From Brevibacillus sp051967035 (lineage in GTDB: Bacteria; Bacillota; Bacilli; Brevibacillales; Brevibacillaceae): a DNA stretch of 64,000 bases. The stretch covers positions 230,739-294,738 of the forward strand of contig NZ_JBQCKK010000003.1 of the NCBI RefSeq assembly GCF_051967035.1, in the 5' to 3' direction. The position numbers were made by a program, and so were the translations under genes. Below the pieces are notes generated by a model. The model was not told the origin of the DNA. It searched no databases and saw only the letters and a program-made list of their open reading frames with translations. Of this stretch, positions 51,042 to 58,642 are shown in pieces. Position 1 is the stretch's first letter. Each line of letters begins with the position of its first letter.

Positions 51042-51881
51042 TCACTTTAAAAAATGATCTATTGCTTCTCGAAATTTCTCTGGTTCTTCAATATGAGGGC
51101 AATGATTGCTCTCTTCAAATATCCAAAGCTTTGAACCTGCAAGTAAACGGTGTATCTCTATCGAAAATGCAAGAGGGCACTGAGCATCGTATCTACCGCA
51201 CATGACGAGAGTTGGCGTTTTCACTAAATGCAAATGGTTTCGAATGTCGAACAAGGACAATTGCTGATTATAATAATCCAAACGCTTCTGAACGGTTCTT
51301 CCGCTACTGGGTATACGGAAGTATTCATCCCATTTTTCAGGGTGGTGTAACGACATTTCAGTCCATTCGCGTGCTGCCTGTGCTTTTCGTTCATTACTTG
51401 CATCGGCGGAATTTAGAATGGAGAAAATTTCACGCAGACGATGATTTTTACGGTTTTCCATGCAATAAATCGAATCCGCCGACCGCATGTATTCGTTTGA
51501 AGCAGCAGCACCTGCTACGATTAAATTCTCAAGTGCATCTGAATGATTTATTCCATACACAAGCCCCAGCATTCCACCTGTTGAATGTCCTGCAAATGAC
51601 CATTTCTTGTAACCAAGAGCCACTCTTATGGCTTCAAGGTCCTCAACTGAATCAGTCATGCTCAGTTCTGATTCTTCAACAATACGTTCAGAATTTCCGC
51701 ATTCTTTCAAGTTAACCAATATGACCTTGCCTATTTCTGCAAACGGGTCTGCAAAATAATTTCCGCGTTTCGTAAACGCCGAGTAGTAATGGGTTACACA
51801 TACAGGCATACCTTCACCAGCAACAAAGACTTCAAAAGTCCCCCGACTCGTTGACACCATTACTTGGTCCCAAGTAATCAT
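51042..51881 (-). CDS. Alpha/beta hydrolase (proline iminopeptidase-like) cargo gene in the tailocin cluster
   Basis: 279 residues with the alpha/beta-hydrolase fold. The nucleophile elbow is GHSTGG (Ser about 98), with a late Asp in CGRYDAQCP and His in SNHCPHIEEPEKF completing the triad. ATG 51881 lies eight bases after AAGGAG. Base composition is lower in GC than the tail genes around it, and it has its own terminator. It stands where a PBSX-type phage has head genes, between the regulators and the tail operon. It is probably an inserted cargo (moron) gene; the substrate is unknown. A GTG six bases upstream is an alternative start. Confidence 0.85.
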   Translation of the reverse strand: MITWDQVMVSTSRGTFEVFVAGEGMPVCVTHYYSAFTKRGNYFADPFAEIGKVILVNLKECGNSERIVEESELSMTDSVEDLEAIRVALGYKKWSFAGHSTGGMLGLVYGINHSDALENLIVAGAAASNEYMRSADSIYCMENRKNHRLREIFSILNSADASNERKAQAAREWTEMSLHHPEKWDEYFRIPSSGRTVQKRLDYYNQQLSLFDIRNHLHLVKTPTLVMCGRYDAQCPLAFSIEIHRLLAGSKLWIFEESNHCPHIEEPEKFREAIDHFLK

Positions 51882-52104
51882 AGACACAACTCCTTACAAT
51901 AGTACTCGAAGGGATACGCTAGAGGAAAATAGATGTTTTTCTGAGTTTGGTATTTATCGGAATAGTTATCCACTTCTCCGTTGCGTTCTCATAATCCTTG
52001 CTCTCCAAAAATCGGTCCTGTTCCCAAAGGAGATGAATGCTCCCCTCATTACAGAGCAAACATTCTTGTTTTCAACGATCAACAACATGATTTCACAACA
52101 ACAA

Positions 52105-52151
52105 AAAAAGACTCGCCCCTGGCACTGTTTCTCACCAAAGCGGAGTCTTTT
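52105..52151. terminator. Terminator of the regulator gene
   Basis: AAAAAGACTC (52105-52114) pairs with GAGTCTTTT (52143-52151); on the minus strand TTTTTTT follows. It ends transcription from the ArpU/RinA-like gene, so the tail genes are a separate unit. Confidence 0.75.
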
Positions 52152-52181
52152 CCTTGTGCACATGATCTTTTTGTTATGAAC

Positions 52182-52856
52182 TCACCCCGTCTGCTGCATC
52201 TCATCTCCGTACATCGCCCACGCCATTTTCATGACGGCGCTCCGCTTGATCTCGTAATAGCGTTGCCGCGACACTCCGAGCGCTTTGGCAATCCCGTTGT
52301 TTTTCTCGCCATCCAGCAGCGCTTCGACGATCAACCGCTCCTGCTCGCTGCGGATCGTCTCTACCGCCCGGTTGATGCGGTCAATTTTGTCCTGCAAGCT
52401 TTTGAGCCGCTTTTGTTTCCGTTCCCGGCGCACAACCTCTGCGTGTGTTTTGTCGCTGTGGAAGCCTTGGCCTTTTGGCATGGCAGAGTCCAGTCCGTAC
52501 TGACTGACCATGCCTTCGCCCGCTTCACGCAAATAGCGCTGGATGCGCGCGATCTCGATTTGCATGTAGCTGTAATCGCGAATGTCCTCCTCCGTCTTTT
52601 GCAAAATCGACAGGGCTGGCGCCAACTCCTCCCACTCGGGGATGCCTTCCCGTTTTTTGCCCGGCTCTGTTTGGGCTGGCGGCTGAAGATTTTCCTGCCG
52701 GAGCAAATATCTGTCCCACTCCGGGCACGATTCGACTTTGCCAATGTGCTGATCGTGAACCTGGCAGTGCGTCCGCTTGCCCCAGCATGTCGCCGGGCAG
52801 CCCTCGCACACCGCTTCCATCAGCAGATCTCTTTTCATCATCGTCGTTGCCGTCAT
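52182..52856 (-). CDS. ArpU/RinA-like late transcription regulator with Cys-rich N-terminus
   Basis: 224 residues. Residues 18-48 contain a Cys/His cluster (CEGCPATCWGKRTHC .. VESCPEWDRYLL) that could bind zinc. A central coiled coil follows (AEVVRRERKQKRLKSLQDKI), then a sigma-region-4-like HTH at the end (EALLDGEKNNGIAKALGVSR QRYYEIKRSAV). This pattern fits ArpU/RinA-type activators that switch on phage late genes. GGGGGAGAAG precedes ATG 52856. It is a natural candidate to bind the CTGACAC repeats in front of the tail operon, but that is inference. Confidence 0.75.
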   Translation of the reverse strand: MTATTMMKRDLLMEAVCEGCPATCWGKRTHCQVHDQHIGKVESCPEWDRYLLRQENLQPPAQTEPGKKREGIPEWEELAPALSILQKTEEDIRDYSYMQIEIARIQRYLREAGEGMVSQYGLDSAMPKGQGFHSDKTHAEVVRRERKQKRLKSLQDKIDRINRAVETIRSEQERLIVEALLDGEKNNGIAKALGVSRQRYYEIKRSAVMKMAWAMYGDEMQQTG

Positions 52857-52913
52857 CTTCTCTCCCCCTTGTTCCCTTCCTCTTGCATGGCGATGCAGCT
52901 TCCCTTCGCCTTT

Positions 52914-53147
52914 TCATCCATCGCAAACCGCTGCGTTGGTTCGAATCAGTTCGATCAGCTGGCACTTGATTTCCTGAATCGATTCTTCGCGCGGCATGCG
53001 GATAAAGCACGCCATCCGCTCCATCTCTGGTTGAAGCAAGTCCAGAACCTGGAGCATGGCTCCATTGTCCCCAGATCTCGCCCGTTCAAAAATCACATCG
53101 AAAGGTTCATGTTGGCTGCCATGATCCGGAGATACTTTCTTTTGCAT
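52914..53147 (-). CDS. Sigma region 2-like small protein (possible half of a split sigma factor)
   Basis: 77 residues. FDVIFERARSGDNGAMLQVL .. DLLQPEMERMACFIRMPREE .. IQEIKCQLIELIR follows the helix pattern of HTH_16/sigma-70 region 2 domains (a GD-A---IL--F-P---- pattern then a YQE-like helix). It overlaps the end of the upstream region-4-like gene by 55 bases. The pair recalls the B. subtilis SigO-RsoA two-subunit sigma factor, in which one protein carries region 4 and a partner of about 79 residues carries region 2. GGGTGTC is the only ribosome site, so translation may depend on the upstream gene. Confidence 0.65.
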   Translation of the reverse strand: MQKKVSPDHGSQHEPFDVIFERARSGDNGAMLQVLDLLQPEMERMACFIRMPREESIQEIKCQLIELIRTNAAVCDG

Positions 53148-53434
53148 TTTGACACCCCCTGTCGCGATATGTTCAACTGCTGGGCTACCTCTTGTTCGGT
53201 CCTGCCTTCGATAACCACCTTGCGAATAATGTATCCAGGCTGCGCAGGCAGTTCCTGAAGCAGCTGTTCCACGTGCAAATCGGAAATAATCGCGGAAAAG
53301 GGATCGTTCCCCACGACGTCCTCATACAGCAAGCCTTCCTGTTTCCGCTTCTTTTTTTCTTTGTACTGCAAGCGCCACGCAATTCTTCTAACCAGTTGCA
53401 CACATGGATACAGCATGCTCTCGCTCTTTTCCAT
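53093..53434 (-). CDS. Sigma region 4-like protein (possible half of a split sigma factor)
   Basis: 113 residues. The C-terminal half (LLQELPAQPGYIIRKVVIEG .. EQEVAQQLNISRQGVSKCKR) is a clear sigma-70 region 4 HTH; the N-terminal half is basic and helical without a region 2 pattern. GAGGTG precedes ATG 53434. It overlaps the region-2-like gene downstream. An imperfect palindrome GTAACCGTTAC lies about 30 bases upstream. Likely acts as an alternative sigma factor or late activator for the tailocin, in the manner of XpF or the UviA/BotR group. Confidence 0.7.
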   Translation of the reverse strand: MEKSESMLYPCVQLVRRIAWRLQYKEKKKRKQEGLLYEDVVGNDPFSAIISDLHVEQLLQELPAQPGYIIRKVVIEGRTEQEVAQQLNISRQGVSKCKRKYLRIMAANMNLSM

Positions 53435-53462
53435 TACCGAAACACCTCAACCAGATGTAAAA

Positions 53463-53473
53463 GTAACCGTTAC
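53463..53473. promoter_or_regulatory. Palindrome upstream of the sigma-like pair
   Basis: GTAAC-C-GTTAC, flanked by TGT and ACA, 29 bases before ATG 53434. Possible operator for a repressor not in the window or for autoregulation. Confidence 0.4.
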
Positions 53474-53507
53474 ATGACAGTCCGTATTGTGGCATGGCCT
53501 TGTCGCC

Positions 53508-53600
53508 TCACCACTTGCGCAGTTTTTCCGATAGAATGATCTGCCCGATGATAACGCCAATCAACAGGGCAGCAGCTCCAATCAATGCTGCGTTTATCAT
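53508..53600 (-). CDS. 30-residue single-helix membrane peptide
   Basis: Starts MINAALIGAAALLIGVIIGQ and ends SEKLRKW with a charged tail. One helix of about 20 residues would span the membrane. GGGGAAGGGG lies upstream of ATG 53600. Such peptides occur as toxin components, holin-like triggers or regulators of membrane enzymes; no family is recognised. It lies third in a set of three tiny genes before the sigma-like pair. Confidence 0.5.
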   Translation of the reverse strand: MINAALIGAAALLIGVIIGQIILSEKLRKW

Positions 53601-53633
53601 TTGCGAGAAAATCCCCTTCCCCCATGTTTTCTC

Positions 53634-53840
53634 TTATTCGCACGGCTTTTCGTCAGCGGCAGGCGAATCGCTTGGTTTCTCGATCGACTCTGCCTCCTTG
53701 TCTTTTTCCTTGTTCGCCTTCAGTTGCAGATCCAAAATATTGTTGATGCGAATTTGCAGATCGACATGCTTGAAGGCGACGACCAAGACGAGAAAACAAA
53801 CAACGGCAGCGAGCACCTGTACGGCATCCATCGACATCAT
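53634..53840 (-). CDS. 68-residue single-pass membrane protein
   Basis: An N-terminal helix (DAVQVLAAVVCFLVLVVAF, about 5-24) is followed by an amphipathic stretch (KHVDLQIRINNILDLQLKAN) and a strongly acidic, Ser/Pro-rich tail. The ATG at 53840 overlaps the stop of the upstream 45-residue gene (ATGA), so the two are translationally coupled. Reminiscent of BhlA/UviB-type holin-like proteins in size and layout, but the match is not strong enough to name. Confidence 0.6.
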   Translation of the reverse strand: MMSMDAVQVLAAVVCFLVLVVAFKHVDLQIRINNILDLQLKANKEKDKEAESIEKPSDSPAADEKPCE

Positions 53841-53974
53841 CGGCCGCTCGCTCCATGCTGAACCGCCAAACCGCCGATCGTGACCGTCGCTTCTCGCTTT
53901 CCTTGCGGCGCCTGTTGCCGAGCGTTGCCACCTTCGTATTCGCGGCCTGTCAACCAGGCAAGCTGCTTTTGCAT
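53837..53974 (-). CDS. 45-residue peptide gene heading the small-gene operon
   Basis: Starts MQKQLAWLTGREYEGGNARQ and ends AVQHGASGR. It is hydrophilic, Gly/Ala-rich and without a membrane segment. GGGAGTGAG lies five bases before the ATG, a strong ribosome site. It is coupled to the 68-residue membrane protein. No family recognised. Confidence 0.55.
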   Translation of the reverse strand: MQKQLAWLTGREYEGGNARQQAPQGKREATVTIGGLAVQHGASGR

Positions 53975-54426
53975 ATACTCACTCCCTCTCTGGTTCCGTG
54001 TATACGGCAGGACTGCTTCGTTTCCCAGCAGGACCAGAATAAACAAGAACGGTTGTTCCCTTTTTTGTAGTACAAGTATCTCATACTTATCGCAGAAGTT
54101 CAAGTTATTTCCATTCATTTTTTTGCAGTCAAAATTCCTTCCGGTTTACCCGTGCTGTACGTATGCTGCGCAAGAATAGGTATCTGAACAAAAATCACGC
54201 TTGTTGAGCGACCAGACCCCTTCTGTACCATCGTCCTTGTCCCGCCGAAAAGTACATTGATCTCATACTTGCTTCCCTCCGCATTTGCCAGCCAGCGGAC
54301 AGATGGCTTCCCAGGAAACAGCAAGAGCCAGCCCCTCTCCCATCTGGTCAAAGGACTGGCTCTTTCTTCCATTGCCGCGCGGATTCATCCGTCCCGAAAA
54401 ATCAATGACGGTCTGACACCTACGCT
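53975..54426. other. Stretch without a confident gene
   Basis: The minus strand has a frame (54118-54290) reading SKYEINVLFGGTRTMVQKGS .. ILAQHTYSTGKPEGILTAKK that looks protein-like but has no clear start. It may be the decayed end of a lost gene. A hairpin AAGAGCCAG / CTGGCTCTT (about 54323-54366) with TTTCTT on the plus side is present. Nothing else is supported. Confidence 0.4.
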
Positions 54427-54984
54427 CTAGTCTTTTTGATAACGAAAACACGTCGCCACATGGTCATTCACCATGCCCACTGCTTGCATGAACGCATAAC
54501 AAATCGTCGAACCGACAAAAGTAAAGCCGCGTTTTTTCAAATCCTTGCTCATCTTGTCGCTGATTTCGCTTGAGGCGGGCACATCTTTCAGCTCTTGAAA
54601 GTGGTTATGGATCGGCTTGCCGCCGACGAACGACCAGATGTAGCTGGAAAAGGAGCCGAACTCCTCTACGACCTTGAGATAGGCGTGCGCGTTTTTGACG
54701 ACGCCCCTGATTTTCAGCTTGTTCCGCACGATGCCTTCATCTTGCAAAAGCTGCTCGATCTTTTTCTCGTCGTACTGCACGATTTTTTCCGCCTCAAAGT
54801 TGTCAAACGCCCGGCGGTAGTTCTCCCGCTTTTTCAGGATCGTATACCAGCTCAACCCCGCCTGTGCGCCCTCCAGATTCAAATATTCAAAGAGCAGCCT
54901 GTCATCGTAAACAGGCACTCCCCACTCCCGGTCGTGATACTCTACATACAACGGGTCCTCATTCACCCAGCCGCATCGATTCAT
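54427..54984 (-). CDS. tag: DNA-3-methyladenine glycosylase I
   Basis: 185 residues, the usual Tag length. The zinc-binding residues of the family are present: C4 and H17 in MNRCGWVNEDPLYVEYHDRE and the His/Cys pair in NDHVATCFRY. EWGVPVYDDRLLFEYLNLEG and FVGGKPIHNHFQ line the base pocket. It excises 3-methyladenine from alkylated DNA to start base excision repair. GGAGGTC precedes ATG 54984. Transcribed alone. Confidence 0.95.
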   Translation of the reverse strand: MNRCGWVNEDPLYVEYHDREWGVPVYDDRLLFEYLNLEGAQAGLSWYTILKKRENYRRAFDNFEAEKIVQYDEKKIEQLLQDEGIVRNKLKIRGVVKNAHAYLKVVEEFGSFSSYIWSFVGGKPIHNHFQELKDVPASSEISDKMSKDLKKRGFTFVGSTICYAFMQAVGMVNDHVATCFRYQKD

Positions 54985-55129
54985 TAGAAAAGACCTCCCA
55001 GCAAAATACGAACATATATTCTCACATAGAGAATAAACAATCTTTGGCTGTTCTGCAAGTTATTCTTGCCCGTTCTTGCCCCTTTTCTTCCCATGAAATA
55101 GGCTTGAACCGAACCGCAACCCAGACGAG

Positions 55130-55939
55130 CTAGGCAGGGCTTACCTCGTATCGTCCTCCCTCTGCCTGTTGCCGGATAAATCCGATGGAGATGCGGTTGA
55201 ATTCTTCCGACTGATCCACATTGACAACATGCCCGCTATTTGCCAGCAAACGGAGCCGGGCGTACTTTCTGTCGCTCACGCACACCTGAACCGCGGGCAA
55301 AAACATGTAGTCTTCGTCGCCCATCACAAACAGGGCCGGAATCGGAGGCTCCTTCGCCAGCAGGCTGCCTAAAAACGCATTGATGCCGTGCGTCAGCGAA
55401 AACCAGCGCTTGAACTCTTGTTGACAAAGCTTTTGCGCTTCTCTGACAAATAGCGACCGGGATTCGCGATGGCGCGCCCGCGGCATGATGACCCAGGCAA
55501 ACAGCTTGTACAGCCACATGTACGGCACGATGTGCTTGACGAGATTGCCCAGCGCGATCAGCACCTGCGAGCGCACATTCAGCCGGGTCACGGCTCCCGC
55601 CAAAACCATCGAGCGAATTTTTTGCGGCTCCAGCTCTGCTATGATCTGCACGATGATCGTCCCGAGCGACACCGCAACAAAATGGCTGGAAGCGATGTTC
55701 TCGTGCTTCATCACCTCGATAATGTCGCGGCTCACGTCCTCGAACGTGTATTTCGGCCGCCGCTTCCCCAGATGCTGCTTCGATCTGCCGTGGCCGCGCA
55801 AATCGACGAGGAGAATATTGAAATGCTCTTTGTAAGCTTTGATCTGTTTATACCAGATGGATGAGCTGCCGCCCGCGCCGTGGACGAAGGTCACCCATTC
55901 ATAACCCTCACCGCGTATGTACGTCTTATAATGAATCAC
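55130..55939 (-). CDS. Alpha/beta hydrolase, 269 aa
   Basis: Begins with a beta-strand and oxyanion region (FVHGAGGSSSIWYKQIKAY, with VDLRGHGRSKQHLG), nucleophile Ser in FVAVSLGTIIVQ (about 91), late Asp in VMGDEDYMF and His in LLANSGHVVNVDQSEEFNR. It resembles esterase or C-C hydrolase-type members; the substrate is unknown. GGGGGGATATAAGTG precedes ATG 55939. It stands alone between tag and the ABC transporter. Confidence 0.88.
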   Translation of the reverse strand: MIHYKTYIRGEGYEWVTFVHGAGGSSSIWYKQIKAYKEHFNILLVDLRGHGRSKQHLGKRRPKYTFEDVSRDIIEVMKHENIASSHFVAVSLGTIIVQIIAELEPQKIRSMVLAGAVTRLNVRSQVLIALGNLVKHIVPYMWLYKLFAWVIMPRARHRESRSLFVREAQKLCQQEFKRWFSLTHGINAFLGSLLAKEPPIPALFVMGDEDYMFLPAVQVCVSDRKYARLRLLANSGHVVNVDQSEEFNRISIGFIRQQAEGGRYEVSPA

Positions 55940-56002
55940 TTATATCCCCCCAGAGGTATTATAGCGGAGGGATGTTCTGTGTGAAACCATTACCATTTTC
56001 TT

Positions 56003-56033
56003 GAAAAAAGGCCGCCAGTTCTACCTGACGACC
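56003..56033 (-). terminator. Terminator of the ABC transporter operon
   Basis: GGTCGTCAG / CTGGCGGCC arms (56033-56025 with 56018-56010 on the minus strand, two wobble pairs) followed by TTTTTTC. Confidence 0.8.
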
Positions 56034-56074
56034 TGTCTTGCACCATGCGAACGCGAACGCAACCGCAAGCACCT

Positions 56075-57073
56075 CTATGCGTTTCGTTTCCGGCGCAGTT
56101 GATAGTACGTCACAGCCAACGCCAGCGCCAATACCGTTCCCTTGATAATATCGTAGGCGTAGTACGGCAGGTTGAGCATGGTCATGCCGTTCAGCAGCAC
56201 CCCGATCAGGATCGCGCCGACGAACGTTCCGAACACATTCGGCTTGCCTGCCCCGAATACCGAGAAGCCGACAAACGCCGCCGCTACTGCATCCATCAGC
56301 AGCGAGCCGCCGCTATTGACCTGGCCTGTCCCGATCCGCGCCGCCAAGAGCATTCCCCCGAGGCCGGCAAACAGCGCGGACAGCACGTAGGCGAGGGTGC
56401 GATAGCGATTGACCGGAATGCCTGACAGCCGTGCCGCTTCCAGATTGCCGCCCGTCATGTACAACATTCGCCCTTGTCTGGTGTAGGACAAATACACGTG
56501 CGTGACCGCGACCAGCAAAAAGGTCAGGATGACCGGAACCGGCAGCGAGAATAGTTTGCCTTGGCCGAGCCACAAAAACCACTCCTGGAATTTCCCCGGA
56601 GCCATTGAGCCGTCTTCCATCGGCATGTTGGCATAGATCGAGTAGCCTTTGGAATACGTCATGTGCAGCCCGTTGACAATGTAGAGCATCGCCAGCGTCG
56701 CCAACAGGTCGGGAATCCGGATTTTGACGACCAGAAACGCGTTGATTAGCCCGACGATCAGGCTGAGTACAATCGGAACAACCAGTGTGACAAACGCGCC
56801 CTGCTCGTACCAGACCATCATCGAGGCGGAAACGACTGTGGCTAGCGACACCGTCGAACCGACAGACAGGTCAAAGCCTCCGACAATCAAGGAAAACGTA
56901 ACGCCGATGGCAACAAACGTCACGATGGAAATCGAACGCAAAATGTCTGTGATGTTGTCATACGTAAAAAAATACGGATTGGTCAGACTGAATAACCCCA
57001 TGACGATCACAATAACTGCGACAGTACCGTATTTGTAAATAAAATCAAACAGGCTGAATTTTTTACCTTCCAC
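56075..57073 (-). CDS. RbsC/MglC-type ABC permease (SAM-riboswitch operon)
   Basis: 332 residues with about nine to ten hydrophobic helices and the family signatures SIVTFVAIGVTFSLIVGGFD-LSVGST (about 45-70), TGGNLEAARLSGIPVNRYRT (coupling loop) and DAVAAAFVGFSVFGAGKPN. It is the membrane unit of a CUT2-type sugar or sugar-like importer. Start GTG 57073 is preferred (eight bases after GGAGG); the GTG at 57082 lies inside the ribosome site. Last gene of the operon. Confidence 0.9.
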   Translation of the reverse strand: MEGKKFSLFDFIYKYGTVAVIVIVMGLFSLTNPYFFTYDNITDILRSISIVTFVAIGVTFSLIVGGFDLSVGSTVSLATVVSASMMVWYEQGAFVTLVVPIVLSLIVGLINAFLVVKIRIPDLLATLAMLYIVNGLHMTYSKGYSIYANMPMEDGSMAPGKFQEWFLWLGQGKLFSLPVPVILTFLLVAVTHVYLSYTRQGRMLYMTGGNLEAARLSGIPVNRYRTLAYVLSALFAGLGGMLLAARIGTGQVNSGGSLLMDAVAAAFVGFSVFGAGKPNVFGTFVGAILIGVLLNGMTMLNLPYYAYDIIKGTVLALALAVTYYQLRRKRNA

Positions 57074-57074
57074 C

Positions 57075-58565
57075 TTACTCACCTCCGCTTGCGTAATACA
57101 AAATCCGCTCCTGGGTCGCTTCCGCCCGGCTCAGTTCGCGGACGACTTTGCCTTCGAACATGACCAGAATCCGGTCCGCTATGCCCAGCACCTCCGCGAA
57201 CTCGCAGGAAAAGTACAGAATGCCCTTGCGCTGCTCGGCCAGCTTTCCGATCAGGCGGTAAATATCGCTTTTCGCGCCGATATCCACGCCCTTGGTCGGT
57301 TCATCGAACAGGAAAACGTGCGCATCCGCATCCAGCCATTTGCCGATGGCGACCTTTTGCTGGTTTCCCCCGCTGAGATAACCGACCTGCTGGCCGATGT
57401 CCGCCGTCTTCACGCCCAGCCGCTGCACCAACTCGCGCGCTTGCCCCGCCTCGACTCCGCTGCGGACAAACCCGAGACGCGACCATTTCCACAAGGTCGA
57501 GACAGACAGGTTGTTTTTCACCGATTCCTCCACAAAAATGCCTTCTTTTCGCCGCTCCTCCGGGACGAGGACGATCCCTGCATCGACGGCGTCCTTTGGC
57601 GAACGCAGGCGTACCGTTTTGCCTCTCAGCCTGATCTCGCCAGCCTCGGCCGCATCCGCCCCGAACAGCAGCCTGGCCAGTTCCGTTTTCCCTGCGCCGA
57701 CCAGCCCGACGACACCCACGATCTCGCCCTCGCGCACGCTCACATCCGCACCGCGAACCTTGCCGCCCGCCACTCCGGCCGCTTCCAGAATCACTTCGCC
57801 AATCGGTACCTCCACCTTCGGATACTCTTCCTCGAAGCTTTTGCCGAGCATGTTCCCGATGACTTCATCCATCGTCGTAGCAGCGGTCTCGCTCGTCGCA
57901 ATCCGCTGACCGTCGCGCATGACCGTGATCCGATCGCAGATTTCGAAGATTTCCGGCAACCGATGGGAAATATAGATGATGCCGACGCCGGCTTTTTTCA
58001 ACTGGTCGATGATGAGGAACAGCCGCTCGCTCTCCTTCGTGCTCAAGGGAGCTGTCGGCTCGTCAAAAATGACGTATTTCGCCTTTTGCACGGTAGCGCG
58101 GGCAATCAGGATCAGCTGCTTTTCGGACAGGGTACATTCCTCAACAAGCATGCGCACGGGGATGGAGAAGCCGAAGCCCTGCAAAATGCGTTCCGCTTCC
58201 TTGTGCAGCCCCTGCCAGTTTATCAAGCCCTTGCTGCGATCGGCCACGATCCGGTCGAGCAAAATGTTTTCGGTCACGCTCAAATACGGAACCAGCGCCG
58301 TATCGACTTCCTGGTAGACGCACTGGATGCCCAACGCTTTCGCATCCTGCGGCGATTGAATCGAGACATCCTTGCCGTCAATCGCGATGCTGCCGCCATC
58401 CGCCTGATACGCGCCTGTGAGAATTTTCATCAAGGTGCTCTTCCCCGCCCCGTTCGCTCCGAGCAGCGCGTGCACCTCGCCAGCCTTGACTTCAAAATCG
58501 ACGGAGCGCAGCGCAGGCACGCCGGAAAACTGCTTCACAATCCCTTTCATCTGCAAGCTGGACAC
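57075..58565 (-). CDS. RbsA/MglA-type ABC ATPase, two nucleotide-binding domains
   Basis: 496 residues in two ABC halves. First half: Walker A GANGAGKST (about 36), LSEKQLILIARATVQ (degenerate signature), Walker B VIFDEPTAPLS. Second half: GLVGAGKTE, YLSGGNQQKVAIGKWLD (signature), VFLFDEPTKGVD. This is the CUT2 pattern in which the second site is the standard one. It drives uptake through the permease at 56075. GTG 58565 follows AGGGGGGG. Separated from the binding-protein gene by a strong hairpin. Confidence 0.92.
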   Translation of the reverse strand: MSSLQMKGIVKQFSGVPALRSVDFEVKAGEVHALLGANGAGKSTLMKILTGAYQADGGSIAIDGKDVSIQSPQDAKALGIQCVYQEVDTALVPYLSVTENILLDRIVADRSKGLINWQGLHKEAERILQGFGFSIPVRMLVEECTLSEKQLILIARATVQKAKYVIFDEPTAPLSTKESERLFLIIDQLKKAGVGIIYISHRLPEIFEICDRITVMRDGQRIATSETAATTMDEVIGNMLGKSFEEEYPKVEVPIGEVILEAAGVAGGKVRGADVSVREGEIVGVVGLVGAGKTELARLLFGADAAEAGEIRLRGKTVRLRSPKDAVDAGIVLVPEERRKEGIFVEESVKNNLSVSTLWKWSRLGFVRSGVEAGQARELVQRLGVKTADIGQQVGYLSGGNQQKVAIGKWLDADAHVFLFDEPTKGVDIGAKSDIYRLIGKLAEQRKGILYFSCEFAEVLGIADRILVMFEGKVVRELSRAEATQERILYYASGGE

Positions 58566-58590
58566 GTTTCGCCCCCCCTAAATAAACAAG

Positions 58591-58617
58591 ATTCCCGTTG
58601 ACAAAAGCAACGGGAAT
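58591..58617 (-). other. Intercistronic hairpin after the binding-protein gene
   Basis: A perfect 10-bp stem (ATTCCCGTTG / CAACGGGAAT) with a 7-base loop between the solute-binding and ATPase genes. It probably stabilises the upstream part of the mRNA or terminates partly, giving more binding protein than transporter. Confidence 0.75.
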
Positions 58618-58642
58618 AGCCAAATCAACTGACTCTATTTGC

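Noticed and set aside
54115..54372. 85-residue minus-strand frame before tag
   Set aside because: The end looks protein-like, but the start is inside a hairpin and no ribosome site fits. Left as an uncertain relic.
34500..54426. Attachment sites or integrase for a prophage
   Set aside because: No integrase gene and no direct repeat pair could be seen at the edges. This fits a resident tailocin rather than a mobile prophage.
57318..58601. A 427-residue plus-strand frame
   Set aside because: Antisense of the ABC ATPase gene; no motifs and no ribosome site.
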